Positions 8,378-17,887 of a stretch of 64,000 bases of DNA are shown one piece after another. Both the position numbers and the translations under genes were made by a program. Source of the DNA: Rhizobium jaguaris (GTDB lineage Bacteria > Pseudomonadota > Alphaproteobacteria > Rhizobiales > Rhizobiaceae); NCBI RefSeq assembly GCF_003627755.1, contig NZ_CP032694.1, forward strand, positions 3,902,501-3,966,500. The letters run 5' to 3'. How positions within the stretch are numbered: the stretch's first letter is position 1; each line of letters starts with the position of its first letter. The notes under the pieces are model-generated. The model did not search any database. It was not told the origin of the DNA and was given only the letters and a program-made list of their open reading frames with translations.

Positions 8378-10645
8378 CTACAATGGAATATTGTGGCTCT
8401 CTGCGAAGCGGACAAGGATGTCACGCATCGAGGCTTTCGGATGCGTGTCATTGAGCGCCTCTTCCATGACCTCCGACAATGCCTTGAGGTCGAGACCCAA
8501 CAGCATCGCCTTGACCGGGCCGATGGATGCCGGCGACATCGACACCGAGCGGAAACCGACACCCAATAGCGCCATGGCCGAAATCGTCTTGCCGGCAAGT
8601 TCGCCGCAAAGCGTCACCGGCGTCTTGTTGCGCTCACCGGCGCGCACGATGTCTCGCAGGATGCGCAGGAACGGGCGCCCGAGCGGATCGAAACGGTCCG
8701 AGACGCGGGCATTGCCGCGATCCACCGCCATCGAGAACTGGAAGAGGTCGTTGGAGCCGACCGAGACGAAGTCGACCGCCGCCATCAGCTCGTCCAATTG
8801 CCACAGCAGTGCCGGCACCTCCAGCATGGCGCCGAACTGAAACTTGCGTGGCAGGCTATGGCCGAAGCGCGACAGATGCTGCACTTCCTTCTGCACGAGT
8901 TCGCGGACCGCTTCGATCTCGGAGACCTCCGTGACCATGGGTACCATCATCTTCAATTCACCATCCGCCGCTGCCTTCAGCATGGCACGCAATTGCGTAC
9001 GCAGCAGACCCGGCCGATCGAGCGACAGGCGAATGGCGCGCCAACCGAGCGCCGGGTTCTCTTCCTCATGGGCGCGGAAATAGGGCACGACCTTGTCGCC
9101 GCCGATATCGAGCGTCCTGAAAGTGACGACGCGGCCGCCCGCCTGCTTCATGACATTGCGGTAGAACGCCTCCTGCTCCTCCGCCTTCGGCATGGTCGAC
9201 GCGATCATGAATTGCAGCTCGGTGCGAAACAGGCCGATGCCTTCGGCGCCGGATTCGGCCAGCTGCGGCAGATCGACCAACAGGCCGGCATTCATCAACA
9301 GAGAAATCCGCTGTCCGTCCTTGGTGACCGGTTCGACCGAACGCAGAGCCCGGAACTGCTCCTGCCGGCGGGCGCGGAAGCGCACCTTTTCTTCATAGGA
9401 ACGCTGGTGATCGGCCATTGGCCGTAGGTGCACATGACCACCATCGCCGTCGATGATCACGGCATCGCCGTTTTCGGCCAGTGCCACAACCCCTACTGCC
9501 TGGCCGACAACGGGAATACCCATGGCGCGGGCGACGATGACGACGTGGCTGGTGACGGCGCCTTCTTCCAGCACCAGGCCGCGAATATTGGCGCGGGGGT
9601 AGTCGAGCAATTCGGCCGCGCCCATGGCGCGCGCAATGATGATCGCATCGTTCGGAAAACCTTCGGCGGTCGTGCGACCGGAAAAGCCGATCAACTGCCT
9701 GAGCAGCCGGTTCGCCAGATCCTCGAAATCATGCATGCGCTCGCGCAGATATGGATCGGTCAGGCGCATCATCCGCGCCTTGGTATCGCTCTGTACCTTC
9801 TCGACCGCGGCTTCCGCAGTCAGGCCGTTGCGGACAGCCTCTTCGAGCTTGCGCACCCAGCCCTGGTCGTGGGCGAACATGCGATAGGTTTCCAGGACCT
9901 CGCGATGCTCGCCTTCCATGGAGACGTCGCGGCGCGACAGCATGTCGTCGATAGAGATGCGCAGAGAACCGAGTGCATCCGCCAGCCGGCGAATTTCCTT
10001 CTCGGTATCCTCGTTCAGGAGATTGGTGACGACGATGCGCGGCTCGTGCAGCACCACATAACCGAGCCCGATGCCCTCGTTATAGCTGTCGCCGTCGATG
10101 GTGACCGAGCGGGTGAGATCGAGCTCGAGGCCCGGCTTGGTGATCTTTTTCAGCTCGCCGGTGGCGATCATCTCCGCCAGCACCATCGCCGTCGTTTCGA
10201 GGGCTTCGAGCTCCTCCTCGCGATAGTTGCGGCTCGCCTTATTCTGCACGACGAGAACGCCGAGCGAGCGGCCGGTACGCAGGATCGGCACACCGAGGAA
10301 GGAGTGGTAGACCTCTTCGCCGGTTTCCGGCAGGTAGCGGAAGGCCGGATGCGACTGCGCGTCGGAGAGATTGAGCGGTTGTGCGGAAGCGGCAATCGTG
10401 CCGACCAGACCCTGACCCATCTTCAGTTGCGACAGGTGGACGGCTTCTTTCTTCAGACCTTCGGTAGCGTAGAGCTCGAGCACGCCGTCGGCGCGCAACA
10501 CGTAGACCGAGCAGACTTCGGCGACCATATTGCTGGCGATCTGGCGGACGATCCGGTCAAGACGCTCTTGCGGCTCCAGCGGCTCCGCCATGAGTTCGCG
10601 CAGCCGCTTGAGCAGAACGCGTGGACCGCCGGATAGGTCTCTCAT
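8378..10645 (-). CDS. ptsP: phosphoenolpyruvate-protein phosphotransferase of the nitrogen PTS (EI-Ntr)
   Basis: A 755-residue EI-Ntr. It autophosphorylates from PEP and passes phosphate to NPr (PtsO), which feeds PtsN signalling on K+ transport, carbon/nitrogen balance and two-component kinases. Order: N-terminal GAF domain (about 20-165), PEP-utiliser N-domain, phosphohistidine swivel domain with GAVTSHVVIVARAMGIP (active His within TSH), and the PEP-binding TIM barrel with GIGLFRTELQFM and SVGSNDLFQFSMAVDR. I chose ATG 10645 (MRDLSGGPRVLL), the conserved rhizobial start, rather than the ATG eight codons upstream. It sits between lysC and prfA, as in other rhizobia. Confidence 0.97.
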   Translation of the reverse strand: MRDLSGGPRVLLKRLRELMAEPLEPQERLDRIVRQIASNMVAEVCSVYVLRADGVLELYATEGLKKEAVHLSQLKMGQGLVGTIAASAQPLNLSDAQSHPAFRYLPETGEEVYHSFLGVPILRTGRSLGVLVVQNKASRNYREEELEALETTAMVLAEMIATGELKKITKPGLELDLTRSVTIDGDSYNEGIGLGYVVLHEPRIVVTNLLNEDTEKEIRRLADALGSLRISIDDMLSRRDVSMEGEHREVLETYRMFAHDQGWVRKLEEAVRNGLTAEAAVEKVQSDTKARMMRLTDPYLRERMHDFEDLANRLLRQLIGFSGRTTAEGFPNDAIIIARAMGAAELLDYPRANIRGLVLEEGAVTSHVVIVARAMGIPVVGQAVGVVALAENGDAVIIDGDGGHVHLRPMADHQRSYEEKVRFRARRQEQFRALRSVEPVTKDGQRISLLMNAGLLVDLPQLAESGAEGIGLFRTELQFMIASTMPKAEEQEAFYRNVMKQAGGRVVTFRTLDIGGDKVVPYFRAHEEENPALGWRAIRLSLDRPGLLRTQLRAMLKAAADGELKMMVPMVTEVSEIEAVRELVQKEVQHLSRFGHSLPRKFQFGAMLEVPALLWQLDELMAAVDFVSVGSNDLFQFSMAVDRGNARVSDRFDPLGRPFLRILRDIVRAGERNKTPVTLCGELAGKTISAMALLGVGFRSVSMSPASIGPVKAMLLGLDLKALSEVMEEALNDTHPKASMRDILVRFAESHNIPL

Positions 10646-10746
10646 TGCGTCTCTAGCTCCCGAAATCAAGATATTATGCCAGTGTCGCCCACTTCAGGGC
10701 TGGCCGAAACTCACCTCCGTCGCGGTTCGTCGTCACCAGTCCTGAA

Positions 10747-12021
10747 TCAACTCTTATCCAGACCGTAGCAGGAATGCAAAGTCCTGACTGCCAGTTCTGC
10801 ATAAGGACCGTCGATCAGGATGGAAATCTTGATTTCTGACGTCGTAATGGCCTTGATGTTGATGCCTTTTTCGGCAAGTGCACGGAAAGCGGTCGCAGCA
10901 ACGCCAGCGTGCGAACGCATGCCGATGCCGATGACAGAGACTTTGACGAGACCTGATTCGTTTTGGATAACGTCGTAGCCGATCTTTTCCTTGTTTTCGC
11001 CGAGAACGCGCAGCGCCTTTTCGACGTCGCCCGAAGGAACCGTGAAGGTCATATCGGTCTTGGAACCGTCTTCGGAGATGTTCTGGACGATCATGTCGAC
11101 GTTGATGTGGCTTTCGGCCAGCGGCCCGAAGATCGCGGCGGAGACGCCTGGCCGGTCGGCAAGACGGCGCAGCGAGATTTGGGCTTCATCCTTGGCATAG
11201 GCAATGCCGGTGACTACTTCCTGTTCCACGATTTCTTCCTCGTCACAAATCAGCGTTCCGGGCGGGTTCAACAGATCGCCCATGCCCGGAGCATCGGGAT
11301 CCTCGAAAGAGGAGCGCACGAAAGTGCGGACCTTAAAGACCATGGCCAGCTCGACCGAGCGCACCTGCAGCACCTTGGCGCCGAGCGAGGCCATTTCCAG
11401 CATTTCTTCGAAAGCGATCTTCTTCAGACGCCGCGCCTTCGGCTCGATGCGCGGATCGGTCGTATAGACGCCGTCGACGTCGGTATAAATATCGCAGCGA
11501 TCAGCCTTCACTGCCGCGGCGATCGCCACCGCCGAGGTATCGGAACCGCCGCGACCGAGCGTCGAGACCCGGTTGTCGGGGCCAAGGCCCTGGAAGCCGG
11601 CGATAACGGCAACCTGACCCTCTTGCATGCGACGGATCATTTCGCTGCCGTCGATTTCGAGAATGCGCGCCGCGCCGTGGGCGTTGTCGGTTCTGATCGG
11701 GATCTGCCAGCCCTGCCACGAGCGGGCGTTGATGCCCATCGCCTGAAGCGCGATCGCCAACAACCCTGAGGTCACCTGTTCGCCGGACGCGACGACGGCA
11801 TCATATTCGCGGGCATCATAGATCGAGTGATCGGCGCCGGCGACCTTCGGCGTGTTCTGCACCCAGCCGACCAGTTCGTTGGTCTTGCCGGACATGGCGG
11901 AAACGACGACCGCGACCTCATGGCCCGCATCGACCTCGCGTTTGACATGGCGGGCGACATTCTTGATACGGTCCAGATCCGCGACGGAGGTCCCGCCGAA
12001 TTTCATCACGATGCGTGCCAT
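10747..12021 (-). CDS. lysC: aspartate kinase
   Basis: A 424-residue monofunctional aspartokinase, the first step of lysine, threonine, methionine and diaminopimelate synthesis. The N-terminal kinase motif is VMKFGGTSVADLDRI, with GRGGSDTSAVAIAAA and TDVDGVYTTDPR in the kinase core. Two ACT domains fill about 265-424 (VTGIAYAKDEAQISLRRL and VSVIGIGMRSHAGVAATAFR); these bind allosteric amino acids, so lysine and/or threonine feedback is expected. It is transcribed towards ptsP. No riboswitch was recognised in the 211 bases upstream. Its usual rhizobial neighbour ubiG is displaced to 15211 by an intervening block. Confidence 0.98.
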   Translation of the reverse strand: MARIVMKFGGTSVADLDRIKNVARHVKREVDAGHEVAVVVSAMSGKTNELVGWVQNTPKVAGADHSIYDAREYDAVVASGEQVTSGLLAIALQAMGINARSWQGWQIPIRTDNAHGAARILEIDGSEMIRRMQEGQVAVIAGFQGLGPDNRVSTLGRGGSDTSAVAIAAAVKADRCDIYTDVDGVYTTDPRIEPKARRLKKIAFEEMLEMASLGAKVLQVRSVELAMVFKVRTFVRSSFEDPDAPGMGDLLNPPGTLICDEEEIVEQEVVTGIAYAKDEAQISLRRLADRPGVSAAIFGPLAESHINVDMIVQNISEDGSKTDMTFTVPSGDVEKALRVLGENKEKIGYDVIQNESGLVKVSVIGIGMRSHAGVAATAFRALAEKGINIKAITTSEIKISILIDGPYAELAVRTLHSCYGLDKS

Positions 12022-12232
12022 GTGCCTCTACCAGTACCAGCGCCGGGCGGCCGATACGCTATAAGCCCGGCATGCAAAATCGCCCTTCCGGTCCATTGGC
12101 CGGAAAAGCCTGATGTCAATGGGGGCGTCTCTTAGCGAGTTTGGCTGGCGGGTGCAATAGCGCTGAACCGGCTACCCGTCTGGTGCCGAAGCCCTGAGCC
12201 GGCGGGGCTGCAGGAGGACGGCCGGGACTGTC

Positions 12233-12859
12233 CTAATAGTCCACCTTCAGGCTCGACCAGAGCTTGTCGAGGATTGTGCCTTCCTTGGCGATGTTTTCCT
12301 TGTTGATGAAAGTGGCGACGAGAACGCCGCCATCGGGGCGGCCGATCGCAGCGATTTCATAATCCATGACATCGTTGGCAGTCGCTGTCTCCGCCTTGAC
12401 GCCCTTCAACACATTGCCGGCGGCGAGCATCCGCTGCGTGTTTTCCTTCGTCATCTTGGCGCCGCCGTCGATGCTTTCCCGAACCATCTGCTGCAGCACG
12501 AAATCCGTGATGCTGGAGGGGTTGAGACCCTTATATTGCTGCACGATGACACCAGTGCCGATCGGTGTGATCAGAGCAAATTGCGTGACGCCGTCGTTCA
12601 GATCGCTTTTCGCGACTGTAAACTGGCCATCATGGTCGAAGGAAAATTTGTCGCCGGCGAAGGTGACCGTGTCGCTGCGCTGAAGTTCCACCGAAAGCTT
12701 GCGTCCGTCCTTGGTGGTCATCTCCAGCATGTCGCCGGGATTGATGCCCACTTCGACACCGTCGATCGTCAGGCGGAATCCCTTGCCATCACCAGCAAGC
12801 GCGGCGCCCGCCGCAAGGCAAGACATGACAACGACAGCCGAATGAAACAATGAACGCAT
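12233..12859 (-). CDS. secreted or periplasmic protein of unknown function
   Basis: 208 residues with a clear Sec signal peptide: two charged residues, a hydrophobic run, then AALAGDG, with cleavage likely after ALA at about residue 22. The mature part is soluble and has no cysteine or recognised motif. GGGAGACC lies upstream of the ATG. I do not recognise the family. It lies alone on the minus strand between lysC and the divergent TetR gene at 13096, sharing a 236-base upstream region with it, so co-regulation by the TetR protein is possible but unproven. Confidence 0.7.
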   Translation of the reverse strand: MRSLFHSAVVVMSCLAAGAALAGDGKGFRLTIDGVEVGINPGDMLEMTTKDGRKLSVELQRSDTVTFAGDKFSFDHDGQFTVAKSDLNDGVTQFALITPIGTGVIVQQYKGLNPSSITDFVLQQMVRESIDGGAKMTKENTQRMLAAGNVLKGVKAETATANDVMDYEIAAIGRPDGGVLVATFINKENIAKEGTILDKLWSSLKVDY

Positions 12860-13008
12860 GAAGGTCTCCCATGACCGGACGCGTCACAATAGCCTCGGAG
12901 TTGAAAGCATATTTGACAGTCATGATGTTTTGATCGACCGCGAGCCGCCTCGCTGTCAATCAGCTCGCCGCGGCCTCCATTTTTAAGAATACCGATGCCT
13001 TGCCATTT

Positions 13009-13050
13009 TAGAGCGCGCGCTCTATATCATGTTTTGGAGCAAACGCTCCA
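13009..13050. promoter_or_regulatory. double palindromic operator upstream of the tetR gene
   Basis: Two inverted repeats share the core GAGC-N4-GCTC: TAGAGCGCGCGCTCTA (13009-13024, perfect 16 bp) and TGGAGCAAACGCTCCA (13035-13050). Their centres are 26 bases apart. They lie 46-87 bases before the TetR ATG. Two matching palindromes next to a TetR gene are the usual sign of autoregulation. Confidence 0.7.
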
Positions 13051-13095
13051 CAATTGCAGCAGATTTGACTTTGAGCAGATTGAGCGAGAATTCCC

Positions 13096-13713
13096 ATGGC
13101 AAGACCCCGGCAATTCGATGAGGACCGCGTTCTGGACGCCGCAGGCGAGATATTCTGGGCGAAGGGTTACGAAGCAACCTCGACCCGCGATCTGACCGAT
13201 CGCATGGCGCTGACGCATGCGAGCCTCTACAATGCTTTTGGTGACAAACGCGGCCTTTATCTTAAGGCACTGCAGCGCTATCTCGATCGGAACCTGCGCA
13301 GCCGCATCGCGCGGATGGAAGCAACCTATTCACCAGGCCTCACGATTGTCGGCTACTTCGAGGAGATCGTCGAGCGCTCCCTGGCCGATGCCGAACATCG
13401 CGGCTGCTTATTGGTCAACACGGCCCTTGAGGCGCGTTCGGACGATCCCGAGATGCAGCGTGCTGTCGCTGACGAGACGGCTGAGATCGAAGCCTTTTTC
13501 CTTCGAACGGTCACCGCCGCGCAGGCAAGCGGTGAAATCCCTGCAAACCAGCCGCCGGAGGACATCGCCAAGTTGCTGCTCTCCGTCCAATTCGGTTTGC
13601 GCGTCCTCGTCCGCGTCCGCCCCGAGCGCGAATTGCTGAACGGCATCCTGCGGCCGGCAATGGCCATGCTGACCTTGCCCTGGCCCCTGCCCGAAAGCAG
13701 GCCGGACGGCTAA
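13096..13713 (+). CDS. TetR/AcrR family transcriptional regulator
   Basis: 205 residues. The N-terminal helix-turn-helix is typical: VLDAAGEIFWAKGYEATSTRDLTDRMALTHASLYNAFGDK in short stretches (about residues 13-52). The C-terminal ligand-binding half includes a cysteine in HRGCLLVNTALE, as in the NemR/AcuR-like branch that senses electrophiles. Directly upstream are two GAGC-N4-GCTC palindromes. The MFS transporter 82 bases downstream on the same strand is the likely target and is probably in the same transcript. The inducer is unknown. Confidence 0.92.
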   Translation: MARPRQFDEDRVLDAAGEIFWAKGYEATSTRDLTDRMALTHASLYNAFGDKRGLYLKALQRYLDRNLRSRIARMEATYSPGLTIVGYFEEIVERSLADAEHRGCLLVNTALEARSDDPEMQRAVADETAEIEAFFLRTVTAAQASGEIPANQPPEDIAKLLLSVQFGLRVLVRVRPERELLNGILRPAMAMLTLPWPLPESRPDG

Positions 13714-13795
13714 GCCTCAGCCATAAAACTCCCTTTCTTCCCGAAACACAGAACCGGAGACGGCAAGCCCGCTCCGAACAGAAAAGCTTTGCGCC

Positions 13796-15040
13796 ATGTC
13801 CGCTCCGTTACGCCAATCGAGCCCCTCTCACTCCGTTACCGAACCCGCTCCTCTCACCGCCGCGGCCCGGTACGCCACCATCGCTGGTCTCTGCGGCAGC
13901 CTTGTTGCCATCGGTCTCGCCCGCTTCGCCTATACGCCGCTGATCCCGCCGCTCATTGGCGCGCACTGGTTTTCGGCCCGTGACACGGTAACGTTGGGTG
14001 CTGCCAATTTTGCCGGATATCTCGCCGGTGCGCTGCTTGGCCGCCCGCTCGCTGCCGGTCTCGGCAACCGTCACGCGCTGCGGTTGCTGATGGTCGCCGC
14101 CACTGCTGCCTTCTTCGCCTGCGCCTTCCCCGTCTCCGTCACCTGGTTCTTCGTCTGGCGCTTCCTTTCCGGTCTCGCCGGCGGCGCGATCATGGTGCTG
14201 GTTGCCACCAGCATCTTGCCGCATATCCCGGTCGCTCGCCGCGGCTTCGTCAGCGGCATGATTTTCCTCGGCCTCGGTCTTGGCATCGCCGCCTCCGGAA
14301 CCCTCGTGCCGGCGCTGTTGCGCCTCGGTCTTCGTGAAACCTGGATCGGCCTCGGCGTCCTGTCGCTCATCCTGACCGCCGTCAGCTGGTTTGGCTGGCC
14401 GGCAACCAATCCACCGCAGCCGGCTGCGCACGCTGTGACCCACCACCATACCACCGCAAAGAGCGAATGGTCGCTGCGCATCCTCTATGGCCAATATGCC
14501 GCCAACGCCCTCGGCCTCGTGCCTACCATGGTGCTGTTGGTCGATTACGTCGCCCGTGGTCTCGGGCGTGGCGCCGACATCGGTGCAGCCTGCTGGGTGC
14601 TCTATGGCATCGCCGCCATTACCGGTCCGGTTCTTACCGGCTATGCCGCCGACCGCATCGGTTTCGCTTCCGCCTATCGCGGCGCGCTGCTGCTGCAGGC
14701 AGTCGCCGGCGCCATTCTGGCTGCATCCGGCAATCCTTGGCTGATCGGCTTCGCCACGGTGCTGCTCGGCATCTTTACACCGGGCATCGTGCCACTAGTG
14801 CTCGGCCGCATTCAGGAAATCCTGCCGCACAGCCACCTCGACCAGCGCGCCGCCTGGAGCCGGGCAACGACAGCTTTCGCTCTCTTCCAGGCACTCGGCG
14901 GCTACGGCTATTCCTATCTCTTCATCCAAACCGGCGAAAACTACAGCATCATCTTCCTCTGTGGTGCGGCAGCCCTCGTCCTCGCTTTGCTGGCGGATGT
15001 CCTGAACGGCCTGAAGCGCGGTCGGAAACATCGCGCATAG
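13796..15040 (+). CDS. MFS transporter, YbfB/YjiJ family
   Basis: 414 residues with about 12 predicted membrane segments, and the conserved N-terminal motif GLARFAYTPLIPPLI that marks the YbfB/YjiJ group of the major facilitator superfamily. A cytoplasmic loop near 205-225 is His-rich (HAVTHHHTTAKSEW). Members are uncharacterised efflux-type carriers of the inner membrane. It follows the tetR gene by 82 bases on the same strand, which suggests a regulated export cassette. Substrate cannot be inferred from sequence. Confidence 0.9.
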   Translation: MSAPLRQSSPSHSVTEPAPLTAAARYATIAGLCGSLVAIGLARFAYTPLIPPLIGAHWFSARDTVTLGAANFAGYLAGALLGRPLAAGLGNRHALRLLMVAATAAFFACAFPVSVTWFFVWRFLSGLAGGAIMVLVATSILPHIPVARRGFVSGMIFLGLGLGIAASGTLVPALLRLGLRETWIGLGVLSLILTAVSWFGWPATNPPQPAAHAVTHHHTTAKSEWSLRILYGQYAANALGLVPTMVLLVDYVARGLGRGADIGAACWVLYGIAAITGPVLTGYAADRIGFASAYRGALLLQAVAGAILAASGNPWLIGFATVLLGIFTPGIVPLVLGRIQEILPHSHLDQRAAWSRATTAFALFQALGGYGYSYLFIQTGENYSIIFLCGAAALVLALLADVLNGLKRGRKHRA

Positions 15041-15210
15041 TGAAAAGCTGTGCCGGATGCCTGTTCCGGCCCGCTGAGAATAGCCGCCACAGGCCGTCGA
15101 GACAGCCGGACCCTTGACATCGGCTTCCGATCGTCCGACTTCACATCTACCAATGCGTCACCGACACAATTGCCCGGCGGATGGCGCGGCGTGGACCAAG
15201 GAGCGATACC

Positions 15211-15957
15211 ATGACCGAAGCGGCGAAAAGCACGATCGACCAGAGCGAAGTGGACCGCTTTTCCGCAATGGCGGCGGAATGGTGGAGCCCGACCGGCAAG
15301 TTCAAGCCGCTCCACAAATTCAATCCGGTACGCCTGACCTATATCCGAGACCACGCCTGCGAGAATTTCGGGCGAGATCCGAAGAGTGCACGGCCGCTCG
15401 AGGGCCTGCGGGTGCTCGATATCGGCTGCGGCGGCGGATTGCTGTCGGAGCCGGTGGCACGCATGGGCGCCTCGGTCGTCGGCGCCGATCCTTCCGAAAA
15501 GAACATCGGCATCGCCTCGACGCATGCGAAAGCCTCCGGCGTTCCCGTCGACTATCGCGCTGTCACTGCCGAGCAACTGGCGGAGGCCGACGAAACGTTC
15601 GATATCGTGCTGAACATGGAAGTGGTCGAGCATGTTGCCGATGTCGAATTTTTCCTCTCGACCTGCGCCAAGATGGTGCGCCCCGGCGGCCTGATGTTCA
15701 TCGCCACCATCAATCGGACCATGAAAGCGGCGGCGCTGGCCATCTTCGCGGCCGAAAACGTCCTGCGCTGGCTGCCGCGCGGCACGCATCAATATGAGAA
15801 GCTTGTCCGCCCGGAGGAGATCGAGAAGCCGCTCGGCGCAAACGGACTCGACATCATCGCCCGCACTGGCGTCTTCTATTCGCCGCTGCAGGACCGATGG
15901 AATCTGTCGAAGGATATGGATGTGAACTACATGCTGCTGGCGAAGCGGGCGGGGTGA
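15211..15957 (+). CDS. ubiG: ubiquinone biosynthesis O-methyltransferase
   Basis: A 248-residue class I SAM methyltransferase carrying out the two O-methylations of ubiquinone synthesis. The signature [21 protein letters not shown] at the start and [19 protein letters not shown] (motif I) are diagnostic of UbiG, as is the later [15 protein letters not shown] segment. I chose ATG 15211, preceded by AGGAG, instead of the upstream ATG at 15181. In other rhizobia ubiG is usually divergent from lysC; here about 3 kb (secreted protein, tetR, MFS) separates them. Confidence 0.97.
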   Translation: MTEAAKSTIDQSEVDRFSAMAAEWWSPTGKFKPLHKFNPVRLTYIRDHACENFGRDPKSARPLEGLRVLDIGCGGGLLSEPVARMGASVVGADPSEKNIGIASTHAKASGVPVDYRAVTAEQLAEADETFDIVLNMEVVEHVADVEFFLSTCAKMVRPGGLMFIATINRTMKAAALAIFAAENVLRWLPRGTHQYEKLVRPEEIEKPLGANGLDIIARTGVFYSPLQDRWNLSKDMDVNYMLLAKRAG

Positions 15958-15996
15958 GATATTCCTGTCGCGGGAGGAAGGCCGGCGATTTGTCCG

Positions 15997-16581
15997 CTAA
16001 GCTTTCAGCGTCAAGACATGCGTCAGCAAATCACCCTGGCCAATCGCATTTTTCGCCGCGATTTCCTTCACTCTGCTGCGATCGATCGTCGTCGGATGAC
16101 CACCGGCAGCGTAGGGCTGCTTAAACGAAAAGGCGACCGAACTCGCCCCTTCGTCGTGAAGCCGCTCCAGCCGCTCGACACCGTCTTTCCATTCCGGAAT
16201 GACAGCGGCATCCACCCACCACAGAACCAACGCCGGCCAACGCTGTTTCACGTTCCAGTGCCGCGCATGCTTCAACGCATCGGCGTGAACGCCGTTATAG
16301 GTGAAAGCCATCAGGGATTCGATATCGGCCCAGAGCGATAACGAAGATGGCGCCGTCGCAAAGCCGCTGCCTTCGATGAAACGCGGGAACACCTGCTTGC
16401 CCCAGCATGGCAGGTCCGGTTCGCCGTCGTAGCCGGAGCGGCCAATGAAGCCCTGAGCGCGGGCGGCCGCCTCGAAATTTGCCGCTTCCCGTAGGAGAAA
16501 TCCTTCGACCGCAGGGCTATCATAGGGCGCGACATGCAGCCCGAAATTGTACATCGCGAGATGTTTGCCGCCACGCGGCAT
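15997..16581 (-). CDS. DUF3291 domain protein
   Basis: 194 residues matching the DUF3291 family, with the aromatic-rich core LSLWADIESLMAFTYNGVHADAL and a conserved ALVLWWVDA segment; the fold is related to dimeric alpha/beta-barrel monooxygenases. No function is known. The ATG at 16581 overlaps the TGA of the upstream DUF1178 gene (TGATG), so it is translated by coupling. It is the last gene of the comF-grxC-nitrilase-DUF1178 transcript. Confidence 0.82.
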   Translation of the reverse strand: MPRGGKHLAMYNFGLHVAPYDSPAVEGFLLREAANFEAAARAQGFIGRSGYDGEPDLPCWGKQVFPRFIEGSGFATAPSSLSLWADIESLMAFTYNGVHADALKHARHWNVKQRWPALVLWWVDAAVIPEWKDGVERLERLHDEGASSVAFSFKQPYAAGGHPTTIDRSRVKEIAAKNAIGQGDLLTHVLTLKA

Positions 16582-17009
16582 CAATTGATGTCGTCCGGCA
16601 ACACCGGGATAGCGGCGATCTCAATGCCCTCCTCGACCAGCGCCTGCGCCTCGTCGGGCGTCGCCTTGCCGATGATGCCCCTCGCGTCCGCCTCGCCATA
16701 ATGGATCTTGCGGGCCTCTTCCGGGAATTTCGTACCCACGTCCTCGGCATTGGCCTTGATGGCGTCGACGGCCTCCTTGAGCTTGGTCAACGCCTCCTTG
16801 CGTGCCGTATCCATTGCAAGCGTCTGCAGCTCCTCCTTCTTGCGCGCGGTGGAAACCGACGGCGCCATCAGAAGCTTGGAAATCGCACTCGAATTGCAGA
16901 CGGGACAGGTCAGGAAACCGCTTGCAACCTGTCGGTCGAAATCGGCGCTCTCCGAAAACCAGCCCTCGAACTCATGGGCGTTGTCACATCTCAGCGAATA
17001 ACGGATCAA
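16581..17009 (-). CDS. DUF1178 family protein
   Basis: 142 residues. The N-terminus MIRYSLRCDNAHEFEGWF with C8 and a later CPVC pair forms a FmdB-like zinc-ribbon pattern typical of DUF1178. The C-terminal half is helical and acidic. The start codon is TTG at 17009, which overlaps the nitrilase TGA and is preceded by GGAGG inside the nitrilase end; no ATG is placed to give the conserved N-terminus. DUF1178 next to a Nit2-type amidase and glutaredoxin is a conserved alphaproteobacterial arrangement. Function unknown. Confidence 0.88.
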   Translation of the reverse strand: MIRYSLRCDNAHEFEGWFSESADFDRQVASGFLTCPVCNSSAISKLLMAPSVSTARKKEELQTLAMDTARKEALTKLKEAVDAIKANAEDVGTKFPEEARKIHYGEADARGIIGKATPDEAQALVEEGIEIAAIPVLPDDIN

Positions 17010-17863
17010 GCAGCGACGCCTCCAGCCGCCGGCGTCGCGATCCTCTCCAGCGAAAACTCGCGCGCATTTTTAAGGTTAGGGATCTTGTCGTGAGCGGATT
17101 TGACGGCGGCGATATCGATCTCGGCGATGAGAACCGCTTCGCCCGTACCGCCGGCCGATGCCAGTATCACGCCCCAGGGATCTATGATCATCGAGTGGCC
17201 GAAGGTCTCGCGGCCGTCTTCATGCCTGCCGGCCTGGGCGGCGGCAATGACGAACATGCCGTTTTCGATGGCGCGCGCCCGGAGCAGGATTTCCCAGTGC
17301 GCCTCGCCCGTCTGCCTAGTGAAGGCGGCAGGCACCGTCATTACCTCCGCGCCGGCAACCGCCTGCGCGCGGAAGAGCTGCGGAAAACGCACATCGTAGC
17401 AAATGGAGAAACCGAGCTCGGCGAAGGGCAACGACACGATGCGCGCCTCGGAGCCAGGACGATAGACAGCACTCTCGCGCCAGCTCTCGCCATTGTCGAG
17501 ATCGACGTCGAACATGTGGATCTTGTCGTAGCGGCTGAGCAACTTGCCGTCCGGACCGAAAAGGAAGCCGCGATTGGCGATTTTGCCGTCATCGAGTGCA
17601 ATCGCCGTCGAGCCGACGTGCACATGAATGCCGAGTTCCTGAGCGAGCTCTGCGGCTGTCTTGACGATGACATCATCTGCCTCGTCGCGCAGCACGGCGC
17701 GCAGACCCGCCCGATCCTTCTGTACGGCCCCGGTCATTTCCGGCGTCTGCACATAGACGGCGCCCTTTGCTGCCGCCTCGCGGACCAGCCGCGCCATATC
17801 GGCGGCGTTCTTCACCGGATCGACACCGGAGCACATCTGAATGGCGGCGGCCTTGAAGGTCAT
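17006..17863 (-). CDS. carbon-nitrogen hydrolase (Nit2-like / deaminated glutathione amidase type)
   Basis: 285 residues of the nitrilase superfamily. The Glu-Lys-Cys triad is visible: E in VYVQTPEMTG, K in YDKIHMFDVDL, C in ICYDVRFPQLFR. The sequence around these residues fits the Nit1/Nit2 branch, whose members hydrolyse deaminated glutathione or omega-amides, rather than nitriles. Position beside glutaredoxin suits glutathione repair, but that is inference. GGGAGAG precedes the ATG. It overlaps DUF1178 by four bases and lies 24 bases after grxC. Confidence 0.92.
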   Translation of the reverse strand: MTFKAAAIQMCSGVDPVKNAADMARLVREAAAKGAVYVQTPEMTGAVQKDRAGLRAVLRDEADDVIVKTAAELAQELGIHVHVGSTAIALDDGKIANRGFLFGPDGKLLSRYDKIHMFDVDLDNGESWRESAVYRPGSEARIVSLPFAELGFSICYDVRFPQLFRAQAVAGAEVMTVPAAFTRQTGEAHWEILLRARAIENGMFVIAAAQAGRHEDGRETFGHSMIIDPWGVILASAGGTGEAVLIAEIDIAAVKSAHDKIPNLKNAREFSLERIATPAAGGVAA

Positions 17864-17887
17864 TGTTCTCTCCCTGTTTGGTCCAAC

